This document shows positions 1 to 8,026 of a stretch of DNA of 64,000 nt, in pieces. Origin of the DNA: Brevundimonas lenta (GTDB taxonomy: Bacteria > Pseudomonadota > Alphaproteobacteria > Caulobacterales > Caulobacteraceae); NCBI RefSeq assembly GCF_014196335.1, contig NZ_JACIDM010000001.1:620001-684000 (forward strand), given 5' to 3'. Within the stretch, counting starts at the first letter, position 1. Every line of letters starts with the position of its first letter. The notes under the pieces were generated by a model. The model ran no database searches. It was not told where the DNA came from and saw only the letters and a list, made by a program, of their open reading frames with translations. The translations under genes and the position numbers were made by a program.

Positions 1-2736
1 AAGGCTCGCGAGATCGCCAAGGACCTTGCGCGCCGTTCGGGCATGACGCTCGGCGAGTGGCTGAATTCCATGATCATCGAGGACGCCGAGCAGGACGAGG
101 GCTACACGCCCATGCCCCGCCGCGCCCACGCCGCCGAATCGTTTGAACGCCGCGGGCGCACGCGCCGCCTTGATGACGCCTACGGCTCCGCCGGCGAGGA
201 TGTCTGGCAACGCCTGAGCGCCTCGGTCGACGCCATCGCCGCCCGGCTGGAAGCCGCGGAGCGCCGCTCGACCATCGCCATCCAGGGCGTCGATCAGGCC
301 GTCACCGGTCTGGTTCGCCGGCTCGAGACCCAGGATCAGGACGGCCGCTCGTCCGGCCGCCGCATTGACGACATGGCCGAGGAACTGCGCGAGGGCCATC
401 GCCGCCTGCGCAAATTCGAGCAGGAAGTCGGGCCGAAGACGACCGAGACCTTCGGCAAGGTCGAGGCCGGCCTCGGCGCGCTCGCCGGCCGTCTCTACGA
501 CATCGAGGAGCGCCAGCGCTCGGGCGTCAACGAACTCCGCCAGCGCATGGACACGGTCGAGAAGCTGGCCGGCCCCGGCGCAGGCGCCGATCTGCTGGCC
601 CAGGTCGGCTCGCGGCTGGACCAGGCCCAGGCCCGCACTACCGACGCCCTGCGCGGTCTGGAGCGCTCGTTCGCCGGTCTGGATCAACGCCTCCGCGCCG
701 CGGAAACCCGTGTCGAGCCTGAAGGCGCGCGCGAGGCCGCCCGCTTCGAAAAGTTGGCCGAAACCCTGAGCCGTCAGGTCGACGCCAACCGCACCGAGAT
801 GATGCGCCGGCTCGACACCGCCGAGTCCGAGAACCGGATGGACCGGATCGAGCGCGCGGTGCTGGCCCTGGGCGAACAGGTCAAGACCTCCGAGACCCGC
901 TCGGCCAAGGCCGTCGAGGCCATGGGCCGCGAGGTCCTGCGCATCGCCGAGAACCTGAACGGCCGCGTCGGCCGGATCGAGACGGACACCCCCGCGCAGC
1001 TGGAGAAGCTGGGCGAGGCGCTGTCGCGTCGGGTCGAGTCCGACATGGGCCGTTTCGCCCAGGGGCTGGAACAGCGCCTCACCGCCGCCGACGACCGCCA
1101 CGCACTGGCGCTCGAGAAGCTGGGCGGCGAGATCACCCGCATCTCCGACCGTCTCAGCGAGCGCATCGCCCAGTCCGAGCGGCGCTCCGCCCAGGCGCTG
1201 GAAGACATCGGCCGCCGCCTGACCGACAGCTCCAGCCGCATCGAGCAGCGCTACGACCGCGCCTCCGGCGAGCTGGCCGAGCGCATGCGCCTGTCGGAAG
1301 AGCGCACCGCCTCCCTGATCGCCGAGGCGCGCGAGAATATCGAGCGCCGCGCCGAAGCGGCGAAGCCGGCGCCGTCGCCGGTCGCGGACATCCAGCCCGA
1401 CTGGCGCGCCGCCGCCTTCCCGGACGCGGCCTTCCCCGACGCTCCCTTCAGCGGCGCGACTTTCGAGGATCCGGAGTACGCCGAGCAGCAGGCATGGTCG
1501 GCCGAACTGGCCCCGCCCGATCCGGAACCCGCTCCGGCGCCCGCGCCGAAGGCCGCCCAGCCTGAAGTTCTCACCGCGGACGCCGTGTTCGACGCCGTCA
1601 TGCGCGGCCCGCGCACCCTGGCCGAGCCGGTTCCGTCCGTGCCGTTCGGCAGCCGCGAGGCGGTCATGCCCTCGCCGGCCGAGGACCTGGCTCCGTTGCA
1701 ACCCGCGCCGGCCCCGCCGTCGTTCGGACAAGGCTTCGGCGGCGCCGACGTGTCCGACGCCCTGGCCGCCACGGCGCCGGAGGCCTTCGACGCCGGCCCG
1801 GACGATTTCGCCGGCGAGACCGACTTCGTCGATCCGCGCGCGCTCCGCGCCGCCGCCGCCCAGGGCCGGGCCTCGCAGTCGACCCGCCACGCCATCGACG
1901 CCGCCCGCGCCGCCATGAACGAACCCGAGGCGGAGGCTCCGCGCACGGGCTTCGGCCTCAAGCGCGGCGGCAAGTCCCGCCTGCAGGAGCGGCTCGACAA
2001 GGCCCGCGACGGCGGCACGGTGCGCAAGGCGCTCGGCGCTTCGGCTGTCGCCGTGGTCCTGACCGCCGGCGGCGCTTTGGCCTTCAGCGAACTGACCGGA
2101 TCGGGCGTGGACTTCACCGCCCTGGCCACGGGCGAGGCGAAGGCCGAGCCGATCGCGGCCCTGGCCACCACGGCGATCGATGCGACGCCCGTCGACACCG
2201 CGCGCGCCGCCGAACTGTACCAGCAGGCGGTGATCCAGCTGGACACCAACGATGCGGCGGGGGTCTCCACCCTGAAGCAGGCGGCTGACCTCGGCTATCC
2301 CGCGGCCCAGCTGCAACTGGCCGGCGCCTATCAGCAGGGCCTGTACGGCGTTCCGGTCGATCTCACCGAGACCCGCGCCTGGACGCGCCGGGCCGCCGAG
2401 CTGGGCGATCCGAAAGGCATGCACGCCTACGGCATGACCCTGTTCGACGGCATCGGCGGCGAGAAGAGCCCGGCTGACGCCCTGATGTGGCTGACGCGCG
2501 CGGCCGAGCGCGGCTACGGCGACAGCCAGTACAACCTGGCCTTCCTGTATGAGAAGGGCGAGGATGGCGTCACCGCCGACCTGGTCCAGGCCTACAAATG
2601 GTATCTGATCGCCGCGCGCGGCGGAGACGCCGACGCCCAGGCCGCGGTCGCTCGCCTGCGGGACGGGATGTCCGCCGCCGACCGGGTCAAGGGCCGCGCC
2701 CAGGCCGAACGCTTCACGGTCGCGCCGCTCGCCTGA
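1..2736 (+). CDS. podJ: PodJ-like polar localisation protein, coiled coil plus Sel1 repeats (5' truncated)
   Basis: The frame is open from the first base, so the true start lies before the window; 911 residues are visible. The visible N-terminus carries the ARRSGMTLGEWLN motif (residues 10-22) typical of PodJ and related alphaproteobacterial polar proteins. A long charged stretch follows (about 55-435), rich in repeated R-L-E-A/D patterns as expected for a coiled coil. Next come a Pro/Ala-rich linker (about 450-620), one membrane segment near 677-697, and at least three Sel1/TPR-like repeats (about 740-885) that would lie in the periplasm. In Caulobacter, PodJ organises the new pole and recruits pilus and holdfast factors. 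The C-terminus ends soon after the Sel1 repeats, with no obvious peptidoglycan-binding domain. It could instead be another Sel1 coiled-coil protein of the same family. A GTG or ATG near base 43 would cut the conserved motif, so it is not the start. Confidence 0.8.
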   Translation, partial: KAREIAKDLARRSGMTLGEWLNSMIIEDAEQDEGYTPMPRRAHAAESFERRGRTRRLDDAYGSAGEDVWQRLSASVDAIAARLEAAERRSTIAIQGVDQAVTGLVRRLETQDQDGRSSGRRIDDMAEELREGHRRLRKFEQEVGPKTTETFGKVEAGLGALAGRLYDIEERQRSGVNELRQRMDTVEKLAGPGAGADLLAQVGSRLDQAQARTTDALRGLERSFAGLDQRLRAAETRVEPEGAREAARFEKLAETLSRQVDANRTEMMRRLDTAESENRMDRIERAVLALGEQVKTSETRSAKAVEAMGREVLRIAENLNGRVGRIETDTPAQLEKLGEALSRRVESDMGRFAQGLEQRLTAADDRHALALEKLGGEITRISDRLSERIAQSERRSAQALEDIGRRLTDSSSRIEQRYDRASGELAERMRLSEERTASLIAEARENIERRAEAAKPAPSPVADIQPDWRAAAFPDAAFPDAPFSGATFEDPEYAEQQAWSAELAPPDPEPAPAPAPKAAQPEVLTADAVFDAVMRGPRTLAEPVPSVPFGSREAVMPSPAEDLAPLQPAPAPPSFGQGFGGADVSDALAATAPEAFDAGPDDFAGETDFVDPRALRAAAAQGRASQSTRHAIDAARAAMNEPEAEAPRTGFGLKRGGKSRLQERLDKARDGGTVRKALGASAVAVVLTAGGALAFSELTGSGVDFTALATGEAKAEPIAALATTAIDATPVDTARAAELYQQAVIQLDTNDAAGVSTLKQAADLGYPAAQLQLAGAYQQGLYGVPVDLTETRAWTRRAAELGDPKGMHAYGMTLFDGIGGEKSPADALMWLTRAAERGYGDSQYNLAFLYEKGEDGVTADLVQAYKWYLIAARGGDADAQAAVARLRDGMSAADRVKGRAQAERFTVAPLA

Positions 2737-2855
2737 TAGGCGCGCCGCGCGCCTGACCGGCGCATCCGGTGGCGGGCCCCGCCGGTTGCGTGCAGGATAC
2801 GATTCACCGTCGCCTTTCCGGCGCCTGACCTCAGTTCCAGCCGAAGGCGCGTCCT

Positions 2856-3776
2856 TTGGATATCTATCTGCCGATCGCCGAGGTTTCGGTGAACTGGCCG
2901 CTCCTGGTTCTGCTGGGAGCGACGGTCGGATTCGTGTCCGGATTGTTCGGGATCGGCGGCGGCTTCCTGATGGCGCCGATCCTGATCTTCCTCGGCATCC
3001 CGCCGTCCGTGGCCGTCGCCAGCCAGGCCAGCCACGTCGTCGCCTCCTCGACCTCGGGCGTCATCGCCTACACCAACCAGAAGGCGGTCGACTGGCGCAT
3101 GGGCGGGGTCATGGCCGCCGGCGGCGTCATCGGCGCCTTCGCGGGCGTGGAGCTGTTCCGCTACCTGCGCCTGCTCGGTCAGGCCGACCTGGCGGTGGCC
3201 CTGGCCTATCTGCTGTTCCTCGGCGCTATCGGCACCCTGATGCTTTACGAGAGTCTCGGCGAAATCCTGAGGCGGGTGCGCGGGGACGTCGTTCCGCACA
3301 AGGAGCGTCGCCGGCCGCTGTGGCTGTACGGCCTGCCGCTGAAGATGCGCTTCCCGCGGTCGGGCCTGTACATCAGCGCCATTCCGCCCTTCGGCCTCGG
3401 CGTCTTCGCCGGGGTGCTGTCGGCGATCATGGGCGTCGGCGGCGGCTTCATCCTCGTGCCCGCCATGCTCTACGTCCTGCGCATGCGGGCCGGCGTAGTG
3501 GTCGGCACCAGCCTGTTCCAGATCATCATCACCACCGCCGTCACCACCATCCTGCAGGCCGGTCGGAACCAGACGGTCGACATCGTCCTTTCGACCATCC
3601 TGCTGCTGGGCGGCGTCGTCGGGGCCCAGTACGGCGCCCGCTGGTCCGGCCGCTTCCGCGCCGAGGAGCTCCGCGCCGTGCTGGGGCTGATCGTCCTTCT
3701 GGTCGGCATCCAGATGGGGCTTGAGCTGTTCGTCCGGCCCAGCGACCTGTTCGCCTTCGCGCCGGGGGTGCAGTGA
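2856..3776 (+). CDS. TSUP family transporter (TauE/SafE-type sulfite/sulfonate exporter)
   Basis: A 306-residue hydrophobic protein with about eight membrane segments. It has the two-fold internal symmetry of the TauE/SafE family: the glycine-rich motif GLFGIGGGFL near residue 30 is echoed by AIMGVGGGFI near residue 190. Members export sulfite, sulfonates or related small anions across the inner membrane; the substrate here cannot be read from sequence. I take the TTG at 2856 as start because a GAAGG sequence lies about 9 bases upstream and the translated beginning (MDIYLPIAEVSVN) matches the usual start of the family. The next gene overlaps its stop, so the two are probably one transcript and one functional unit. 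Confidence 0.9.
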   Translation: MDIYLPIAEVSVNWPLLVLLGATVGFVSGLFGIGGGFLMAPILIFLGIPPSVAVASQASHVVASSTSGVIAYTNQKAVDWRMGGVMAAGGVIGAFAGVELFRYLRLLGQADLAVALAYLLFLGAIGTLMLYESLGEILRRVRGDVVPHKERRRPLWLYGLPLKMRFPRSGLYISAIPPFGLGVFAGVLSAIMGVGGGFILVPAMLYVLRMRAGVVVGTSLFQIIITTAVTTILQAGRNQTVDIVLSTILLLGGVVGAQYGARWSGRFRAEELRAVLGLIVLLVGIQMGLELFVRPSDLFAFAPGVQ

Positions 3777-4585
3777 TGATGCAGGCGCTTCCGCCCCCGC
3801 CGCCCGCTGTTGAGGCCCTCGCGCCCGAGCGCTCCGTCGCCACGACGGAGGAGGTCCGCGTCGCCGCCGCCCTGACCGACGCCCGGGTTATGGTCGATTC
3901 CAGCTTCCGCGGCGCCTCGATCGTGCTGTTCGGCGCCGTCTTCAATCCGACGGACGATCCGGCCGATGTCGTGGTCGTGGTGCGCGGGCCGGACGCTCCG
4001 GTGCGTCTGGTCAAGAAGACCCGCAACACCGGCGTCTGGCTCAACAGCCGGCCCGTCCTCTTCGAAGGCGCTCCGGGCTTCTACATGACCGCCTCGACCC
4101 GGCCGCTCAGCGATATCGCCGACTTCGGCCAGTTGCGGCGGCTGGGCGTCGGCCTCGACCACCTGCGCATCAACGCCCCGCAAGAGAGCCGCACCGTCAC
4201 CCGCTACGGCGTGCGCGACGTGGTCGTAAGTCGGCTGGAGGACGACTACCTCGACTGGCGCCGCGCGGTGATCCGCCTGCGCGAGGGCGCGGCGCTCTAC
4301 AACAGCGATCCGGAAGGCGTCGAGTTCGTCGACCGCGGCCTGTTCCGCGCCGAGGTCGAGCTACCGGCCGTCGCCCCGACCGGCGAGTATTTCGCCGAGG
4401 TCTGGCTGTTCCAGCAGGGCGAGCCGGTGTCGGTCAGCAACCTGACCCTGACGGTCGAGAAGGTCGGCATCGAGCGCGACATCTTCGAATTCGCCCACCG
4501 CCGTCCGTGGACCTACGGCCTGCTGTGCGTCCTGCTGGCCATGTTCACCGGCTGGGCGGCGAGCCGCGTGTTCAGGCGGCACTAG
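3773..4585 (+). CDS. TIGR02186 family protein, C-terminal membrane anchor
   Basis: A 270-residue protein of the alphaproteobacterial TIGR02186 family, which is regularly encoded next to TauE/SafE-type transporters; its function is not established. A GTG start at 3773 overlaps the transporter stop by four bases (an ATG at 3776 would overlap by one). The body is a predicted beta-rich extracytoplasmic domain containing MVDSSFRGASIVLFG and GFYMTAS-type segments. A single membrane helix (about residues 245-263) precedes a short basic tail. Unlike many relatives, the N-terminus is a short Pro/Ala stretch with no convincing signal peptide. The gene runs 14 bases into the convergent gene downstream. 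Confidence 0.8.
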   Translation: MMMQALPPPPPAVEALAPERSVATTEEVRVAAALTDARVMVDSSFRGASIVLFGAVFNPTDDPADVVVVVRGPDAPVRLVKKTRNTGVWLNSRPVLFEGAPGFYMTASTRPLSDIADFGQLRRLGVGLDHLRINAPQESRTVTRYGVRDVVVSRLEDDYLDWRRAVIRLREGAALYNSDPEGVEFVDRGLFRAEVELPAVAPTGEYFAEVWLFQQGEPVSVSNLTLTVEKVGIERDIFEFAHRRPWTYGLLCVLLAMFTGWAASRVFRRH

Positions 4586-5165
4586 TACCGGGAGCCGCGG
4601 TTAGCGCCGCTTTCAGCTTCATCAGGCGCGGACGCAGCAGCCAGGCTCCGATTATCCAGTAGAGGAGCAGGACAAAGGTCCCCGCTACCTTGCCGTCAGA
4701 CTGACCGGTGCGTCCCTCGAAGCGAACAAGTGTGGTGGCGGCAGTCCAGAAAGACGCCACATACGCAGCCGCTACGCCCATCCCCACCAGGTTGGGCCAG
4801 TATCCGATCGCCTCCAGCGTCGCCTCGTCCGACATCATGATGGCGGGACTCGCCAAGACGGCCAAAGCGCATCCGGCGCCGGCGAGCCAGAATGTCCAGT
4901 CGGACAGCCGGGATGTCCCTTCCTCACGCATCGCGAGGTGAGCGGCGCGGAAAACGCCGTGAACCCACGCGAGGGGCAGCAGAAAGGCCGACGCGAAGGA
5001 CAAGGCTACAGCGAACGCGATTGGCCACGGAGCAGGGAAGATTGACCCAGCCGTATCGAAGGCGCCTCCCGCTTCGACGGAGCACAGGAGAGCCACAGCT
5101 GAAACGATCCATGCCGCCGTCAGCCAAAGGGGATGCAGGAACGCGAGTTCGACCTGTCGCCCCAT
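4572..5165 (-). CDS. hypothetical multi-pass membrane protein
   Basis: This 197-residue protein is not recognised. It shows four to five hydrophobic segments (around residues 12-30, 48-70, 92-110, 125-145 and 165-180). A charged loop before the last helix (FEGRTGQSDGK) and a basic stretch (RPRLMKLK) follow. The ATG begins at the base immediately after the hisC stop codon on the same strand, so it is probably co-transcribed with hisC, but nothing ties it to histidine synthesis. Base composition is slightly less GC-rich than the neighbours. Its 3' end overlaps the convergent TIGR02186 gene by 14 bases. Confidence 0.65.
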   Translation of the reverse strand: MGRQVELAFLHPLWLTAAWIVSAVALLCSVEAGGAFDTAGSIFPAPWPIAFAVALSFASAFLLPLAWVHGVFRAAHLAMREEGTSRLSDWTFWLAGAGCALAVLASPAIMMSDEATLEAIGYWPNLVGMGVAAAYVASFWTAATTLVRFEGRTGQSDGKVAGTFVLLLYWIIGAWLLRPRLMKLKAALTAAPGTSAA

Positions 5166-6257
5166 CTAGCTTGCCGCGAACTCGCTCAGCGCATCCAGCA
5201 CCGCCCGGTTCTGGTCCTCGGTGCCGACCGTGATGCGCAGGCAGTCGTGCAGGCCGTAGCCGCCGACCGGGCGCACGATGATGCCCCTGGTGTGCAGGTA
5301 TTCGTTGGCGGCGGCGGCGTTGCGCTTCTCGTCCGGGAAGCGGACCAGGACGAAGTTCCCGGCCGAGGGGAAGACCTCGAAACCGAAGCCCTTGATGGCC
5401 TGGGTCAGGCGCGGACGCCAGGTCTGGACCAGGTCGCGCGACGCCTTCTGGTGCGCCTCGTCGCCCAGGGCGGCGACGGCGGCCTCGAGGCCCGGCACCG
5501 AGACGTTGAACGGCAGGCGGATGCGGTCGACGGCTTCCGCCACCTTCAGCGGCGCATAGCCGAAGCCGATGCGCAGACCGCCGAGGCCGTGGATCTTGGA
5601 GAAGGTGCGGGTGACGACGATGTTCTCCGCGTCGCGCGCCAGCGGCAGGCTGGTCTCCCAGTCCGGCTCGGCGACGAACTCGGCATAGGCCTCGTCAATG
5701 ACCAGCAGCACATGGGCGGGCAGGGCCTCGTGCAGGCGGCGGGTCTCTTCGGCGGTGTTGTAGCTGCCGGTCGGGTTCGACGGGCTGGAGATGTAGACCA
5801 GCTTCGTCCGCTCATCGACCAGCGCGAGCAGGGCGTCGACCTCGGTGCGGAAGTTGGGCTCGGGAGCGAGGCGGACCTCGGCCTGGTTGGCCAGGGCCGA
5901 GATGCGGTAGGCGAGGAAGCCGTACTGGCCGGTGACGATGTTGTCGCCCGGGGTCAGATAGGTCTGGTTCAGCAGGGCGAAGACCTCGTCCGAGCCGTTG
6001 CCGAAGATCAGGCGCTCGGGCTCCAGCCCGTGATGGTCGGCGACCGCGTCACGCAGCTTCGTCGCCCGGCCGTCCGGATAGATATGGATGTTGCTCACGG
6101 CCGCCTGGAAGGCCTCGCGCGCCTTCTGGCCGGCGCCCAGCGCGTTCTCGTTCGACGACAGCTTCATCGGCTCGGCCACGCCGTCGATCTTCGACTTGCC
6201 GCCGACATAGGGGGCGATGTCGAGGATGCCGGGCTTGGGCGTGGGCAGATCGGTCAT
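5166..6257 (-). CDS. hisC: histidinol-phosphate aminotransferase
   Basis: A 363-residue fold-type I PLP enzyme that transfers an amino group between histidinol phosphate and 2-oxoglutarate; in alphaproteobacteria these enzymes can also act on aromatic amino acids. Visible family marks are SNENALG near residue 30, FGNGSDEVF near 80, SSPSNPTGS near 150, DEAYAEF near 178, and the PLP-lysine segment TRTFSKIHGLGG near 203 followed by the conserved LRIGFG. The ATG at 6257 gives MTDLPTPKPGILDI, the natural start; frames extending further upstream have unrelated composition. It lies 8 bases after an unrecognised gene and the DUF2125 gene on the same strand, so an operon is likely. Confidence 0.95.
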   Translation of the reverse strand: MTDLPTPKPGILDIAPYVGGKSKIDGVAEPMKLSSNENALGAGQKAREAFQAAVSNIHIYPDGRATKLRDAVADHHGLEPERLIFGNGSDEVFALLNQTYLTPGDNIVTGQYGFLAYRISALANQAEVRLAPEPNFRTEVDALLALVDERTKLVYISSPSNPTGSYNTAEETRRLHEALPAHVLLVIDEAYAEFVAEPDWETSLPLARDAENIVVTRTFSKIHGLGGLRIGFGYAPLKVAEAVDRIRLPFNVSVPGLEAAVAALGDEAHQKASRDLVQTWRPRLTQAIKGFGFEVFPSAGNFVLVRFPDEKRNAAAANEYLHTRGIIVRPVGGYGLHDCLRITVGTEDQNRAVLDALSEFAAS

Positions 6258-6265
6258 GGAGGCTC

Positions 6266-6949
6266 TCAGAATACGGGGGCGGCGCCGATGACGCCGGAAA
6301 GGCTGCCGGGCGCGGATGCGAGCCGCCCGTCCTCGGCCTGCACATAGCCCGCCAGAACGAACAGCTTCAACCCGCCTGCGGCGATCAGCGGCGACGCCGC
6401 CAGGCCGGCCGCGCCCAGGGCTTCGACTATGCGCGCGTCGGGCAGGGCGCTGTCGGTGGCCCAGAAGGTGCGGTCGTCGCCGGTCGGGCCGGGCGGCGCC
6501 TTGCGGACCATCAGCGCGCGCGGCAGGCCGGCGCCGTGATCGGGCAGGGCGCCGACGACGCGCAGCGCCGGTTCGGCCAGCAGCCGACCCCACCACGGCG
6601 ACGATGTCGTCAGGTCCATCAGGGCTCGGGCGCCTTCCCGCACCGACGCCAGGGCGTTCTCGGGCTTCGACGCCATCCGCGCGCTGAGACCGAAGCGGTC
6701 GGCGGCCAGAACCTGGCTGGCGGGGCCCCAAACGATCAACGGCCCGCCCTGGGCGGCGTCGATACGCCCCAGCACCGATCGGGCGGCGGCGATCTCGGGC
6801 GGCGACAGACCCGCCAGGGCCTCGCGCAGTGCGACCGCGTCGGCGTCGGGCGTGGCGCGCGGCCCGGCGGCCAGACGGGCGCGGACGGCATGGGCGATGG
6901 CGCGGTCCAGCGCGAGACGCGCTGCGTCCTCAGGCGGCTCTTTCAGCAT
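6266..6949 (-). CDS. conserved hypothetical protein in the hisC operon
   Basis: A 227-residue protein that I do not firmly recognise. The N-terminal 80 residues are predicted to be alpha-helical and Ala/Arg-rich. The middle contains GGPLIVWGPASQVLAADRFG, and the C-terminus ends in a hydrophobic, glycine-rich sheet-like segment. A remote likeness to chorismate-mutase-type helical domains is conceivable given its place beside hisC, but the Arg/Lys/Glu catalytic pattern of that family is not evident. The ATG overlaps the DUF2125 stop by one base (TGATG) and the stop is 8 bases before hisC, so it is almost certainly translated together with them. The protein has no signal peptide or membrane segment. 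Confidence 0.7.
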   Translation of the reverse strand: MLKEPPEDAARLALDRAIAHAVRARLAAGPRATPDADAVALREALAGLSPPEIAAARSVLGRIDAAQGGPLIVWGPASQVLAADRFGLSARMASKPENALASVREGARALMDLTTSSPWWGRLLAEPALRVVGALPDHGAGLPRALMVRKAPPGPTGDDRTFWATDSALPDARIVEALGAAGLAASPLIAAGGLKLFVLAGYVQAEDGRLASAPGSLSGVIGAAPVF

Positions 6950-7989
6950 CAGAACAGCTTCGGCGCGGGAGCCAGGGCGAACGGACCAAGCCAGGTGCGG
7001 CCGTCGCGGAAGCGGATGACCAGATCCATTTCCCGGTCGCCGCGGACGGCCGTTGCGGCCGCCGCGCTGGCGGCCCCGACGCGATTGACCGCCCCGGTGC
7101 GCGAGCCGGCCAGCCCCTGAATGGCGGCCAGCGGCTGTTCCGCGGTCAGGGCGACCGCGCCCACCAGGCGGCCGTCTGGACCGGCGGACAGGGCGCTGCT
7201 GGTCATCCGGGCGCGGCTTTCGCCGGCGGTCAGGGTGCCCTGGATGTTGGTGACCCGGCCGCCCTGACGCGACCAGTTCGCCAGAATGCCGTCCTCGCCG
7301 CCCTCGGACAGCTGGCTGGCCCGGTCGACCACGCCCTCTACGTCGACGCTCAACCGGCCCTGCCGGGTCGCGCCCTCGACGGGGCCGCCCGGACGGCCGC
7401 GCGCGTCCACCAGGCGGAACAGGACGTCCATCTGGTCGGTCGACTGCTGTCCGTTGGTCAGGTGCGGGCGGGTGTAGAGCTCGATCCGTTCGGCCGACGA
7501 GATCGGGAACGGCTCGGCGTCGCGGTGCGAGGTGAAGACGGGCCGCACCATCTGCACCCGGAAATCGGGGAAGCGATCGCGCAGATGGCTGATGCTCAGC
7601 CGCATGGCGTCGCCGCGGATGCCGACCTTGCCCTTGTCCGGGCGGGTGAAGGTCACGCCCTGGGGCGCGAGGACGACCCAGCGGCCTGGGTTCCAGGCGT
7701 TGGCCTCGGCCACGAACTCGGGCGCGGCGATGCCGTGACCGGACGGGGCGACGACGTCGGCGTGCGGCACCGACACCCGCGCCCGGAAGGGCCAGCCGGT
7801 GGTGACGACGTCGGCGTGGGTGATCTGCCAGCCGTCGCGGCGCATCGCGGCGACCTGCAGGTCCAGCTGTTTCTCGATCTGACCGGCGAGGAAGAACCAC
7901 CACCCGGTCCAGACGGCCAGCACCAGACCGACGATCACGAAGGGGGTGAACAGGCCGCGACGACGATGACGATACGCTGGTTCGGACAT
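6949..7989 (-). CDS. DUF2125 domain-containing membrane-anchored protein
   Basis: A 346-residue protein with a short basic cytoplasmic N-terminus (YRHRRRG) and one membrane helix (about residues 14-33). A long extracytoplasmic part follows with the repeating beta-strand character of DUF2125, including ARVSVPHADVVAP and LYTRPHLTNGQQ. Function of the family is unknown; the fold resembles proteins that sit in the periplasm next to the inner membrane. I prefer the ATG at 7989 because an AAGGG lies six bases upstream; an in-frame ATG at 7995 touches that site. It is the first gene of the unit that continues to hisC, 37 bases after the helicase stop. Confidence 0.85.
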   Translation of the reverse strand: MSEPAYRHRRRGLFTPFVIVGLVLAVWTGWWFFLAGQIEKQLDLQVAAMRRDGWQITHADVVTTGWPFRARVSVPHADVVAPSGHGIAAPEFVAEANAWNPGRWVVLAPQGVTFTRPDKGKVGIRGDAMRLSISHLRDRFPDFRVQMVRPVFTSHRDAEPFPISSAERIELYTRPHLTNGQQSTDQMDVLFRLVDARGRPGGPVEGATRQGRLSVDVEGVVDRASQLSEGGEDGILANWSRQGGRVTNIQGTLTAGESRARMTSSALSAGPDGRLVGAVALTAEQPLAAIQGLAGSRTGAVNRVGAASAAAATAVRGDREMDLVIRFRDGRTWLGPFALAPAPKLF

Positions 7990-8026
7990 GGTCATCCCTT
8001 ACCAGATCATGGCGACCTGCGCAGTG

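Noticed and set aside
2592..4183. Minus-strand frames opposite the TauE/SafE and TIGR02186 genes
   Set aside because: Low-complexity shadows in GC-rich DNA; the sense-strand products belong to known families.
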